Source: Saccoglossus kowalevskii
Lineage: Eukaryota; Hemichordata; Enteropneusta; Harrimaniidae
Direction: 5' to 3'
NCBI RefSeq assembly: GCF_000003605.2
Contig: NW_003146777.1
Span: 52,873 to 71,965 of the forward strand
DNA: 19,093 nt
The notes beneath the pieces are model-generated. The model did no database searches, had not been told where the DNA came from, and saw only the letters and a program-made list of their open reading frames with translations. Below are positions 9,087 to 19,093 of this stretch, one piece after another. The position numbers and the translations under genes are program-made. The first letter of the stretch is position 1. Every line of letters starts with the position of its first letter.

Positions 9087-9435
9087 AGTTATGCAAATAA
9101 CACCATCATATTATAGTTATGTAAATATCGGCATCACTCAACCATATATAGAATTAGGCAAATATGAGGTATGTAAATGACTGCATCTGTCAACCATATA
9201 TAGAATTAGGCAATTATGAGGTACGTAAATGACTGCATCTGTCAACCATATATAGAATTATGCAAATATGAGGTATGTAAATGACTGCATCTGTCAACCA
9301 TATATAGAATTATGCAAATATGAAGTATGTAAATGACTGCATTAGTCAACCATATATAGAATTATGCAAATATGAAGTATGTAAATGACTGCATCAGTCA
9401 ACCCTATATATAGTATGTATGTAAATATGACTGCA
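9087..9435. repeat. 52-bp tandem repeat array with octamer and TATA-like motifs
   Basis: CAACC starts fall at 9139, 9191, 9243, 9295, 9347 and 9399, exactly 52 bp apart, giving five full units. There is a diverged leading copy from about 9087 with an insertion of about 13 bp, and a shortened trailing copy to about 9435. Each unit runs CAACCATATATAGAATTA, a (T/G)GCAAATATGA segment, TATGTAAATGACTGCAT. ATGCAAAT, the POU octamer, is exact at 9091-9098, 9260-9267, 9312-9319 and 9364-9371; the first two full units have G or other changes there. Copies differ at only a few sites, so the array is fairly young. Confidence 0.92.
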
Positions 9436-10479
9436 CTTCTTTACACGATGTATGTAATGCATATCAAAAACTTCTATCTGTATCATCCAATGTACTCGAT
9501 ACAAGTGGACAATGTTTTTGGTGTGATGTTTTTAATTAAATGAATAGAGATGTGTTAACAGGCATGCACAATGCGGTAATAAACAATGACGAAATAACCA
9601 TAGTTCATATGAGACTATCCGGTAACATTACAGGTTAACCCATTATTGTATTTATCGGTAATACACTGCACCATGGATTGCACATGTAATAAGGTCTTAA
9701 AGTACTGTGAGAGACATAGGAGGTCTAGGTCTACAGCAGCATGATGAACTCACAGAATCTCAGCTGATTACAAGAAATATTGGGAAAATCTAACCGATGC
9801 GGCTAGAAACAATTTGTTTCTTTTTATAACGACAGACGGCTCATTAATCATTGAATATCAACAATAAATGATCCAAAGTAACGTTGGTTCTTCAGACATT
9901 CATCAACACCGAACACGTTGTGATAAACACTCCTAAGATTAAATGCATACATACACTATGACAAAAATACTGATATTGTATACAAGTTAATTCCCCAGTC
10001 ATGATGTGAATGCAGTTTTTATACATGATCACACACACTATGGAATCACACAATGATATGAATGATAGGCAACCACCTTTATATTAAAGCAATATGTATG
10101 CAAAAATCAAATAATGTATATTGCATGTGTTTTTTTCTCAGATGGGTTCTTTTTAATCTACACTAATTACAAGAAAAAGACCAATACATAAACCAGGAAT
10201 GAGAATAAAATGTCATGCCTGTGAAATAAAGTTTGAAATCAATAACACATAGATAAAATATAAGTATTGTGATTGGACAACATATTGATGACATCACTGA
10301 TATTTAGAAGCAAGGCATCATCTCTAAAACAGAAAACAAAATATTAACAGCCATCTTGATTTTCTCCTAAAGGAAAAACAACTTAATACATTAATGTATC
10401 TATTAGACAGTCAAAAAAAGTATTATTGTTAATACAGGTATTCGCAGATGATGAAAGCATTGCGTTAATAGAATCTCAC
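9436..10479. other. AT-rich non-coding stretch
   Basis: No gene or RNA is recognised. If the exon candidate just downstream is real and on the minus strand, this stretch would be intron or 3' untranslated sequence. Confidence 0.5.
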
Positions 10480-10604
10480 TTGTTGCTGCTCACACAGTAA
10501 ACATGCCATTGATCCATCATCCACGCTGAGTTCTACAGAAACAAAATCTTGCAACAGTTTTGTAGTCAATCTTAAGTGGAAAGTCAAGTTCAGGTTTAAA
10601 CTCC
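10480..10604 (-). CDS. Candidate internal exon, 125 bp, product unknown
   Basis: On the minus strand a strong acceptor (a run of eleven T, then CATTCTAG) ends at 10605. A donor-like CAA/GTGAGA begins at 10479. Between them only one frame is open throughout, entering after two bases (phase 1) and leaving on a codon boundary, which gives 41 residues including KLLQDFVSVELSVDDGSMAC and ending LLCEQQQ. I do not recognise the protein. A second frame (KPELDFPLKIDYKTVARFCF) also looks protein-like but meets a TGA 84 bases into the exon, so it would fit only a terminal exon. No neighbouring exon that would join in phase was found. The splice signals are good, but chance is possible in a window of this size. 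Confidence 0.3.
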
Positions 10605-11304
10605 CTAGAATGAAAAAAAAAAACTTGACTTGGTTGCCTGTCACCTTAAGATACAACTTAAAAGGTTAGTATGACACAGTGTTGAAATAATTGACCATTC
10701 AGAGATAAATATGACATCTTTCATGCTATAAGCAAACTTCCATATAAAGAATAGACACCCTAAATTCTTGAAATATGTGAAATAATACTGAGGTTAAATA
10801 CCTTTTTACAATAATATTATCATAGTAATACTTTATAGGACATTACAATTTACAGAATAACCTGAAGTCAAAATTTATCATATTGTTTACCAACATTGCA
10901 TATAAACTCTGTTGTTTTGCAAAATTTCAATAAAAAAAATAACATGAATCAAGCAACTATGGCAGTCAAAAAAGTTGTAAGTACATACACAAATATTTAA
11001 TTACTAGGAACAGTTGGGTTAATGAAAAAAAAAACACATTTAAAAAATGAATTGTGCAGAAAATGATAAACAATGCGAGTTCAGTTTGGGAACAAGCTAT
11101 ACTACAAAAATTGACTAAATTGTTTTGTATTTGTGAATAACAATTATATAGCCCTTCCACTGCTTTACAATTCTTGTAAATCTGTAACTTGGCACACTCC
11201 TGATGACAATGACTATATAATACATGTGTAGTATAACGACAAAACTAATGCAAGAAATTACTGAAACCATCAAAGTAATCTAAAGAATTATCTTGATCAT
11301 TGGG
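10605..11304. other. AT-rich non-coding stretch before the minisatellite
   Basis: This contains the pyrimidine tract (minus strand) of the exon candidate at 10605-10620 and several A-runs. I see no other gene. The 8-base TCATTGGG at 11297-11304 looks like a truncated first unit of the following array. Confidence 0.5.
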
Positions 11305-12470
11305 TCATCAGTGGGTCACCAGTGGATCACTAATGGGTCACAAGTAGGTCACCAGTGGATCACCAGCGGGTCACCAGTGGATCACCAGTGGATCACCAGT
11401 AGGTCACCAGTGGATCACCAGTAGGTCACCAGCGAGTCACCAGTGGATCACCAGTAGGTCACCAGTGGATCACCAGTAGGTCACCAGCGAGTCACCAGCG
11501 GATCACCAGTAGGTCACCAGCGAGTCACCAGTGGATCACCAGTAGGTCACCAGCGGGTCACCAGTAGGTCACCAGTAGGTCACCAGTGGGTCACCAGTGA
11601 GTCACCAGTGGGTCACCAGTGGGTCACCAGTAGGTCACCAGCGAGTTACCAGTGGGTCACCAGTAGGTCACCAGCGAGTCACCAGTAGGTCACCAGCGAG
11701 TCACCAGTGGGTCACCAGCGAGTCACCAGCGGGTCACCAGCGAGTCACCAGTAGGTCACCAGCGAGTCACCAGTGGATCACCAGTAGGTCACCAGTGGGT
11801 CACCAGCGAGTCACCAGTGGATCACCAGCGAGTCACCAGTAGGTCACCAGTAGGTCACCAGCGAGTCACCAGTAGGTCACCAGCGAGTCACCAGTAGGTC
11901 ACCAGCGAGTCACCAGTAGGTCACCAGCGAGTCACCAGTGGATCACCAGTGGATCACCAGTGGATCACCAGTAGGTCACCAGCGAGTCACCAGTGGATCA
12001 CCAGTAGGTCACCAGCGAGTCACCAGTGGGTCACCAGCGAATCACCAGTAGATCACCAGCGAGTCACCAGTAGGTCACCAGCGAGTCACCAGTAGGTCAC
12101 CAGCGAGTCACCAGTAGATCACGAGCGAGTCACCAGTGGATCACCAGTAGGTCACCAGTGGGTCACCAGCGAGTCACCAGTGGATCACCAGTGAGTCACC
12201 AGTAGGTCACCAGTAGGTCACCAGTGGGTCACCAGTAGGTCACCAGCGAGTCACCAGTAGGTCACCAGCGAGTCACCAGTAGGTCACCAGCGAGTCACCA
12301 GTAGGTCACCAGCGAGTCACCAGTAGGTCACCAGCGAGTCACCAGTGGGTCACCAGTAGGTCACCAGCGAGTCATCAGCGAGTCACCAGTAGATCACCAG
12401 CGAGTCACCAGCGAGTCACCAGTGGATTGCTAAGAAGTCACAAGTGAGTCACCATAGAGTCACCATTCAC
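11305..12470. repeat. 11-bp minisatellite, 102 units plus 4 degenerate
   Basis: The unit is TCACCAG plus a variable four-base suffix. Reading every unit from 11305 to 12426 gives exactly 102 units with no insertion or deletion. By my count the suffixes are TAGG 32, CGAG 31, TGGA 17, TGGG 12, CGGG 3, TAGA 3, TGAG 2, CGGA 1 and CGAA 1. TAGG is followed by CGAG in 21 of 32 cases, giving a 22-bp higher-order unit, especially at units 49-57 and 85-94. The constant part is changed in only six units or so (for example TCATCAG, TTACCAG, TCACGAG). Four degenerate units (12427-12470) keep the 11-bp register. It is not protein-coding: 11 is not divisible by three, and TAG or TGA occurs in each frame. 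Confidence 0.97.
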
Positions 12471-12749
12471 AAGTGGGACAAAAATAATAATTTGAAAAAG
12501 GTGACAAGAATTGTCATTCAAAAGGAAATAATTGAAAGATGTAAGGAACAACCAAGGTTTACTGGAAGGTACCGAGATATACAAACTTATATCATGCTGA
12601 GTTGGGAGTATTCTTTTCAAACTGACACGTTCTCTGATCAGAAACAAATATTTTTTAACCTCAGATATGTGAATGTAATGTACAGCAGTGACATCAGTAC
12701 TGAGAAAAGAGAAGTTTGTAAAATTGTTACAGAGAATGTTTCACAGTGA
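12471..12749 (+). other. Open stretch after the minisatellite, no identified product
   Basis: From the end of the array to the TGA at 12747-12749 one plus-strand frame is open for about 92 codons, reading hydrophilic sequence such as KKVTRIVIQKEIIERCKEQP and DISTEKREVCKIVTENVSQ. The frame enters from the array without an ATG; the first ATG is near 12594. I recognise no family. It may be a chance open frame, a decayed exon or the remnant of an element. The evidence is length and composition only. Confidence 0.15.
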
Positions 12750-13637
12750 AAGAGCTATAAATACTACTAACTACTGGGTTTAAATTTATTTTAAATTCAG
12801 TTTTAATAAATAAGCAACATGTTCAAAATCAAACGTGTTGCAATTATTGAAGCAAGTCGTGTTAGATCGTGTCACTTGCACATTGTGTCCTAAGTGACGA
12901 CACCAACTACAAATTCAAAGGCACATGGATAGAACAGTAACATGCTATTGTAGGCTGTGTTATGTGCAGGTGACAACTCTTCACTTTAATCACTTTTGAA
13001 TACCAATCAGTGAAATAAAACCCAGTAGACAATCTTCTAAGAGTATTATACTTTCTACTGTAGACACACATGCCCCAACACAAATGACAATAAAGGCATA
13101 CAATAATAAATACACCTTTCTCTGTAGGTGCACTACGCTAGGTTTTGTTACACGAACAGTAAGAATATACAAAAAACTTCTACCTTCAGTAGTTTAATGT
13201 AGCAAATTTGAACCAACCATAGTTGCCATGGGAACATTTAACATACGATAATGCTTGAACTATACAAATATTTCACATAATGTAAACCATTTTGATTTTT
13301 AGAGAAATATTTCTATGAGCAAGTAAAAATCACAAAATGTTCATTTTTTTTGTCTAAGGGATTATTCAATGGCCATTTTCATAGGTCAAAGAAATCTAAA
13401 CATGGTTTTATACTTTGCCATGATTCTGGCTCCACATTCATTTCAAAATGTGTTTTTTTTGTGAGCAGTTTTTGGTGACATTGTACAAACAACTGTGACT
13501 TTATTTTTTTAATCTATGCTTTAGTTTTGTTATTATAGCCTATCAACACTGTACAATGAATTGTCAACACATGACAGTAGTTAGTTACATAAATAGAAAA
13601 CAAAGCAGATAAAAAAAAGAAAAACAATAAAGCAAGA
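12750..13637. other. Non-coding stretch
   Basis: No gene is recognised. ATGTGCAGGTGACAAC at 12962-12977 closely matches the sequence that follows the NRF1-type palindrome at 2661-2676. Confidence 0.5.
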
Positions 13638-13675
13638 CCATGGAGGTAAAAAGAGATCTCTTTTTACCTCCATGG
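13638..13675. repeat. Perfect 38-bp palindrome with 7-bp flanking direct repeats
   Basis: The left arm is CCATGGAGGTAAAAAGAGA and the right arm is its exact complement, with no spacer and no mismatch. GCAAGAC lies at 13632-13638 and again at 13675-13681, overlapping each end by one base. The simplest reading is a 36-bp palindromic insert (13639-13674) flanked by a 7-bp target-site duplication. That is what a minimal terminal-inverted-repeat element, reduced to its two ends, would leave. The perfect symmetry implies recent origin or strong maintenance. A cloning or amplification artefact is a possible alternative. I see no second copy in the window. Confidence 0.9.
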
Positions 13676-15436
13676 CAAGACTAAGTTGTAGACAGCATTA
13701 CGAACACCATCATCTAATTGAAAGCGTAAAAAATGTTGTTTTCAATTGTCTGAATAATCAAATATAGCAAAATAGGTTATCAAGTAACATTTGTATGGCA
13801 TACATACTATGAATTTTTCTCTTGTGATTCAAATCAAATGGTTTACAGAATTGCGTACTATTTCCCAGATGTAGCATTCACTACAAATATCTTGCAGCTT
13901 ATATGACTAACAGTGACAACAAACTTGATATATCCCAACCCCTATAGCAACCCCAGTAATGATTTCAGACCAATGATAAACACTGATGCTTTTTTCAACA
14001 ACCTGTATATATATATATATCTCTCTAACAACTATTACTGTTGCAAAACTTCTTAACGTCACTATAGGCATACGTTTTCAACATATTTAACATATTTTGT
14101 TCAATCTGCTTTTTTGAAAGCAGTAACCTTATTTATAATACACACAATCATTGTACTAATATTCCTACATGTTCTGTATTAGCTCTATTAAAAGTGTATC
14201 TCCAATATGTGCATGAGAGCTCAAAAAATAGTTTCGAAGGGATTTCAAATTAAAAATATTTTTGGTGCAATGTGATAATGCACTTCCAATAAAGTAGATA
14301 CAGTCCTTGTAGTAGTCTAGTTACATTTTAATGTAAAAACACAATGCAGAGGAACTTGCTAGTTACATGAAGGAGTGGAGACTATAAAGGTATATTCAAA
14401 TATTTACATTACTTAAAGAGACGGTAGCTGTAACTTTCAAAACATTTCTCATTACAGATTATTAATGCAGCCAACAGAAAGTCTGATGATTATAAAAATA
14501 TACTCAATATACTTGCTATCCAAAAAACATGGATGCACCCAATAGTTTGTGCCACTCAATAAGAGCTTGTCCTGTACTAATGAAATTATTTTGGTGAAAA
14601 TTTCATCAATGTTAGAAACTGTTTCAACTATTGTGGCTTTAAATAATGTTATCATTATTAGATTGTCAGAAATTGCCAAAGTATTTCATTTTCATGAACA
14701 TAGATTCAAGTTGAAAAACTGCAAATTAAAAATTTGCCCTGTTTATGGGACCCAAGTCAGTCAATGAGGATTCCTGGCTACGACTATAGGGTCTGGACGG
14801 AAAACAGGAGTTTGAGTAATGTTAAACATGAATCGCTTAGATGAGTTCAGTAAGATGAAGTAATTATAAAGTGCCTGACTTGTCTTGCGGTTACAATGAC
14901 TTGCAAACTTGACGTAATCAATAGACTAAAAATGAATAAAATCAATTATGTATGGAGGTATGTTATTTGTTGAACCTATAGTTTTAACATAGCATATAGA
15001 TAGGCCTAGATGTGGTCATTGTTTACCAAATTAGAACCACAAGTACTGATAATGAAATAACACAGAAGTCTATTAAAGTTTTGAAAGAAATTAAAAACAT
15101 ACTTGATTGAGGTCATACACCATCTTGATGTAAATCATAGTCTCCAAATTATGTACACTTATAAGACTTCCGTTCAGAGGATGGTAAAATCAGTGACTTC
15201 ATAGTCACCATAGTTGTCTATTCAGGACAATTGAATTTCTATGCATGCACTGATGTAGTTATTAATTATCGGTGAAGTCAAATATTATGAGGAATAACAG
15301 AACAATTACTATTTAATCTCAAATATACAGTCATAGTCTCCATTGCCATAATAGTACACCCCCAGAGATTGAACAAATAAAACTACATACATGCAAACTA
15401 CTTTACAAATACAGTGTAAATAATAAATAAAATTGG

Positions 15437-15470
15437 AAAAAAAAAAAAAAAATAATAAAGAAAAAAAAGT
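15437..15470. repeat. A-rich tract
   Basis: Sixteen consecutive A (15437-15452) are followed by TAATAAAG and eight more A. It could be a retroposon tail on the plus strand, but no SINE or LINE body is recognisable upstream and no duplication flanks it. Confidence 0.7.
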
Positions 15471-16967
15471 CCTCTTTCCCCCTATTTGTGTTTTTACATG
15501 AAATGCAAGAAGCAAGCCAGGTATTGTGTTTTGGATACATGACACTTAGAATGTCATATCAATGATGTAGTCCCAATATACTTTACACAACAGCTAACCT
15601 AGACTCTGTCCATCCCATCCCCCAAAACAATGAAATCCCATTCCAACAAAATTGAAAATAAATAGCACCCATCATTGTTTATAGTTGAAAGACTCTCTTC
15701 AAATACAAAAATACCACCAAATAAATATAAGTGTACTACACACATAAAAAATGTCTTTTTACGTAATATATGTTTAATAATGACTACCATTACATAAATG
15801 AAAATTACATTATTTTGAAAATATATATATGAAAACAAAAAATTGCTATCCTATTAACTCCTCTCGTTTCATCAAGTGTCTTATTTCTCAAAATAGGAAT
15901 TCATCTCCAAGCAGAATTACAATGTCAACAAGCAAGCTACATAGTTAACACAAAGTTACATTAGAAATCATCTTTTGCAAGTTTTGCTCAAATAAGGTTT
16001 TTAGCAATTACAACAGAATGTAATTATGTAATTAGCACACCATATTTAACAGTCATTCAATATTGATTGTTAAGATTTCCTTTTTGCCCAGCATTCACTC
16101 CAGACATTTTATGTGGTTCAGTCATTTGGGAAGCCGTTGAAATAGCCTCAAACTTTTGCTTAAAAAACCCTATTGATGTAGTATTACTGGTAGGTATTTT
16201 AACCTCCCAAATCAAAACAAAAGTTGGAAAAAAGAAAATGTAAAAAAAGTAAAAAAAAAAAGGCTTAAAAATCTTGTATTTAACTGAAATTGGTTTTCAT
16301 GATTTAGTATAAAACCACAATAATAATCAGTTTCTAAACAATGTCACGTTTTTACCTGTAAATAGTAATTAATGAAGCAGACATAATTTTATAATCACAA
16401 CATGTAATTTAGCAGTTGCTGATTTCTATACAGCAAGTTAAAGTAACCTTCTACAGAGCAGAGTTTTGTTAGGAATGGTGAATCACATTTGTATGACTTA
16501 GATAAAAATATTAATAATTTTGCAATTCTAGGTTGTCATGCAATGTTTTATTTCATAATGAGAAAGCCATGACGAGTTATGATTTAGTCACTTAACAATA
16601 ATTTTCAGTTTTTATTACATGCAAAGAGCCGAAAAAAATAAATTCTGATACCAAGCGGGTTTGATTATGAAACCTTCTTAAAGACATGAACTTAACTATC
16701 TAAGACAACATTCTCAATATTCACATATCAGATAGGTTTTTATTTTTAGTTTAAAGTAGAGGCCTACTCACAATTATTGGGAAAAATGGTCATCAATTGT
16801 GCTAAGTTCATTGGTTTACCATGGAGCTATATTCTATTGTGTGTTACAGTACCGTCTTTATTTGAGAAACTTGGCAAAGTATTAATTCCACAGAACAAGC
16901 CAAACTACTTTTTTCGTAACCTAGATTTTTGAAATAATTCAGGATAACAAAGTACCAATCAGTTGCA

Positions 16968-16991
16968 ATATATATATATATATATATATAT
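16968..16991. repeat. (AT)n microsatellite, 24 bp
   Basis: This is a perfect AT dinucleotide run and likely polymorphic. Confidence 0.95.
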
Positions 16992-18566
16992 TGATTTTTC
17001 ACCTTATGACCTACAATTTAAGAAATGACATAAAATCTCCACTGTAGATGGAGAAAGAAAAAAGTAGAGGTGTTCTAATATTGACAAAATGATCAACATG
17101 AACTAAAAATTAGGGTTAGTGACACCAAACTTTTTTAAAGTCAACAGCATATTTTGGTTGCAAGTACAAATTATTGCAAAATGGATACATTCTTGGTATT
17201 TTCAATTATGAGTAGGCTTCTAGCTTAATAGTGCCAAGTTATGAACCTTGTGAATTAAAGAATATTCCAAATAAATCTGATGCCACACAAGATATTTGAT
17301 AATTTCAAATATTACAAATTAAAGCCTTCTGCTAACAATACACAAAGAGGTGATTTCATTTCCAAACAATGCAGAGTTCAATTCAGTTATATTACAACAC
17401 ACTGTCATCTATCACAATAAATGCTGGTAATAATGTATGGAATATAATTTATGGAGTGTTTTCATCACTACTTTGCAATATGTGCTTCAGATCCGTACAT
17501 CAATCTTTTGTTCACTACTACATTGCATGTCAAATGTTCTTTGTCTACTAGGGTCCAATGACTGTTAAATCAGATATAATTCTAATTCTGACTATAATTT
17601 TTTTTCAGCTTGTAAGGTGCTATTATTTGCAACATTCTCACTATATTAATGCATCTGAATATTTAACAATCTGAAACTAGCACACATCATGCATTTATCT
17701 TGGTTTATGCAGAATTGGGTGAAAAAGCATATCAAAAGACTATTCCGTATTTTAACAGAGCTGTGGGGTCACATCAGAAATTTGGCTGCTTATGCACACT
17801 AATTCCAGTAAAATATTAGTGTAATATGTTGATAAGCTGATTGAACACTGTTAGTTTGTCTATAAATAAAATAAATAAAATGAGTTATACCGAGTTGATA
17901 GTTCAATGATAAATGAGATATCTCTAGTGAACTCTTACAGTCACAGTATCTATATATCTGATAGGAAATGTATTAATACCACCATATCAGTAATGTTTAT
18001 GGTAAAATGTTAAGACATGGAGTGAATGCTGAGGAAATCTAACTTCCTGAAACATGCGATTTTCAGGACATTGTTCTCAATCTATTTTAAGGCATTTCTA
18101 CGCATCAATAACCAAGTTTTACTGTTGTCTTTTGGTGCAGTCGTGATTACTTCAGTTGGAGAGAGCAGCCAGACAATAACACATACCATATGTGACCAGT
18201 TTTGTTTTTCATAGCTCCATATCTGGAATTCTGGTACACACTAAGGTACACTCACAGATGTGTTTTACAATAAGAAATGTTGTGTACCAAGCACATTGCT
18301 ACCATATGACTGGTATTTAATAACACTTCTAGTACCAGACTGGTAACATGTACATATATACATTGTACCACAGAAAATATGTCTTGACAACAACAACAAC
18401 AGCCAATAATCTTTTCTTTATGAACAGCTTCTTCAGCAACCACTATGGTCTTCTCATCTGTGTGCAGCAGCATCTTCATCAAATCTTATGTATCTTGTAT
18501 CTTCATCTTTTATACATAACACTTTATCAGATTGGTTGATAACCCAACAATTTGCTGCATACTCAC

Positions 18567-18619
18567 TTTTTAGGCCAATGGGATGTGACGTTAGGGCATA
18601 CTTTCCCATCAATACCCAA
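18567..18619 (-). CDS. Weak candidate exon, 53 bp, product unknown
   Basis: On the minus strand a moderately pyrimidine-rich stretch ends in AAATAG at 18620. A canonical donor GTGAGT follows at 18561-18566. The interval reads GIDGKVCPNVTSHWPK in one frame and WVLMGKYALTSHPIGLK in another. The open frame of the second continues past the donor to about 18454 (DKVLCIKDEDTRYIRFDEDA), so a non-spliced reading is equally possible. I recognise no family and found no partner exon that would join in phase. Confidence 0.15.
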
Positions 18620-19093
18620 CTATTTACAGAACAAGGCAGTTGTGATACCATATGGTAAACACATAGAGGATGGATTACAAAACTTACACTGCACTCAATG
18701 ATTCAGACCTGCATAAGTGTAACATTGATATGTGAAAGTTCTATCATATGTCTGAAAGAAATAAAACAGAGAAATGAGAAATGTTAATTACATATATTTT
18801 TCAGTATCAGGTGACTGACCCTAAAGACTGTAGTTAAACATTCTTCCATGTTCCTATTTCATTTTAATTTTTATATTAATACTATTTTAAATATCTGCCT
18901 GTGTCCGACAGTTGGTTATAGCTAATGCGATCAATGATTTATGAAAGCAAGCCCCACAATAAAATGGCAAATGTGATATACCGGTAGCTGGTTGGACCCA
19001 GTTCAAATATCTATAAAAGGAATATATTTATCTAAATATGGTCAAACTGGGCAGGCGTTATATGGAAAATTACTGCATGGCTTGCTCATTAGG
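18620..19093. other. AT-rich non-coding end of window
   Basis: No gene, RNA or repeat is recognised here. Confidence 0.5.

Larger units (their letters stand above)
13682..18566. other. Long AT-rich non-coding region
   Basis: About 4.9 kb with no recognisable exon, RNA gene or transposon protein. Open frames are short and have no family features. It contains short TA tracts at 14006-14020 and 16968-16991, an A-run at 15437-15452 followed by further A-rich sequence, another A-rich patch around 16215-16260 and AAATA-type repeats at about 17860-17880. Intron or intergenic DNA is the likely status. Confidence 0.55.

Noticed and set aside
10480-10604. CDGSH (CISD-type) iron-sulfur domain in the minus-strand exon candidate
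   Set aside because: One frame has a C-F-C after KTVA and another has DDGSM, faintly like the CDGSH signature. The pieces are in different frames and the cysteine/histidine ligands are missing.
11597-11842. 81-codon open frame reading Ser-His-Gln / Val-Thr-Ser repeats
   Set aside because: It is a by-product of the 11-bp repeat, has no ATG start (GTG), and is closed by stops in the same array outside this segment.
11305-12470. CRISPR-like array
   Set aside because: There are no unique spacers: the whole period is 11 bp with a four-base variable part. This is a eukaryotic minisatellite.
15437-15470. Poly(A) tail of a retroposon
   Set aside because: There is no element body upstream and no target-site duplication, so simple A-rich sequence is sufficient.

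Overview
The window looks like animal nuclear DNA, most likely from an invertebrate. It is AT-rich and gene-poor, with long non-coding stretches, decayed non-LTR retrotransposon sequence, (TG)n and (AT)n microsatellites, several unrelated tandem arrays, and splice-like and animal promoter-like motifs (YY1 and NRF1 types). Nothing suggests a bacterial, phage or organelle origin. I cannot name the species. No complete protein-coding gene can be read.

Layout. Bases 1-2130 are mostly featureless, with one short open segment near 900-1040 that reads plausibly on either strand and a small inverted-repeat pair at 556-655. Bases 2150-2670 form a GC-richer patch with an exact YY1-type motif and an exact palindromic NRF1-type motif, the best promoter candidate here. 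Bases 3700-4935 (minus strand) hold a broken non-LTR retrotransposon: a pre-RT basic region and RT motifs up to RQGC are recognisable, split over several frames by small indels. Bases 5640-5877 hold a 33-bp triplet repeat and a 51-bp (TG)n tract. Bases 6480-8400 are a pyrimidine-biased field of highly diverged, roughly 20-bp repeats.

The second half is dominated by arrays and AT-rich DNA: an (AT)n tract at 8624, a 52-bp satellite-like array at 9087-9435 with repeated octamer (ATGCAAAT) and TATA-like motifs, a candidate 125-bp internal exon on the minus strand at 10480-10604, and the most striking object, an 11-bp minisatellite at 11305-12426. That array has 102 units without a single indel by my count, plus four degenerate units to 12470. 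A perfect 38-bp palindrome with 7-bp flanking direct repeats lies at 13638-13675. From there to the end the sequence is AT-rich and non-coding as far as I can see, apart from a weak 53-bp exon candidate at 18567-18619 (minus).

No genes can be shown to work together. The retrotransposon is dead. The exon candidates rest on splice-like signals and open frame only. The regulatory readings of the arrays and the promoter patch are inference from motif matches.
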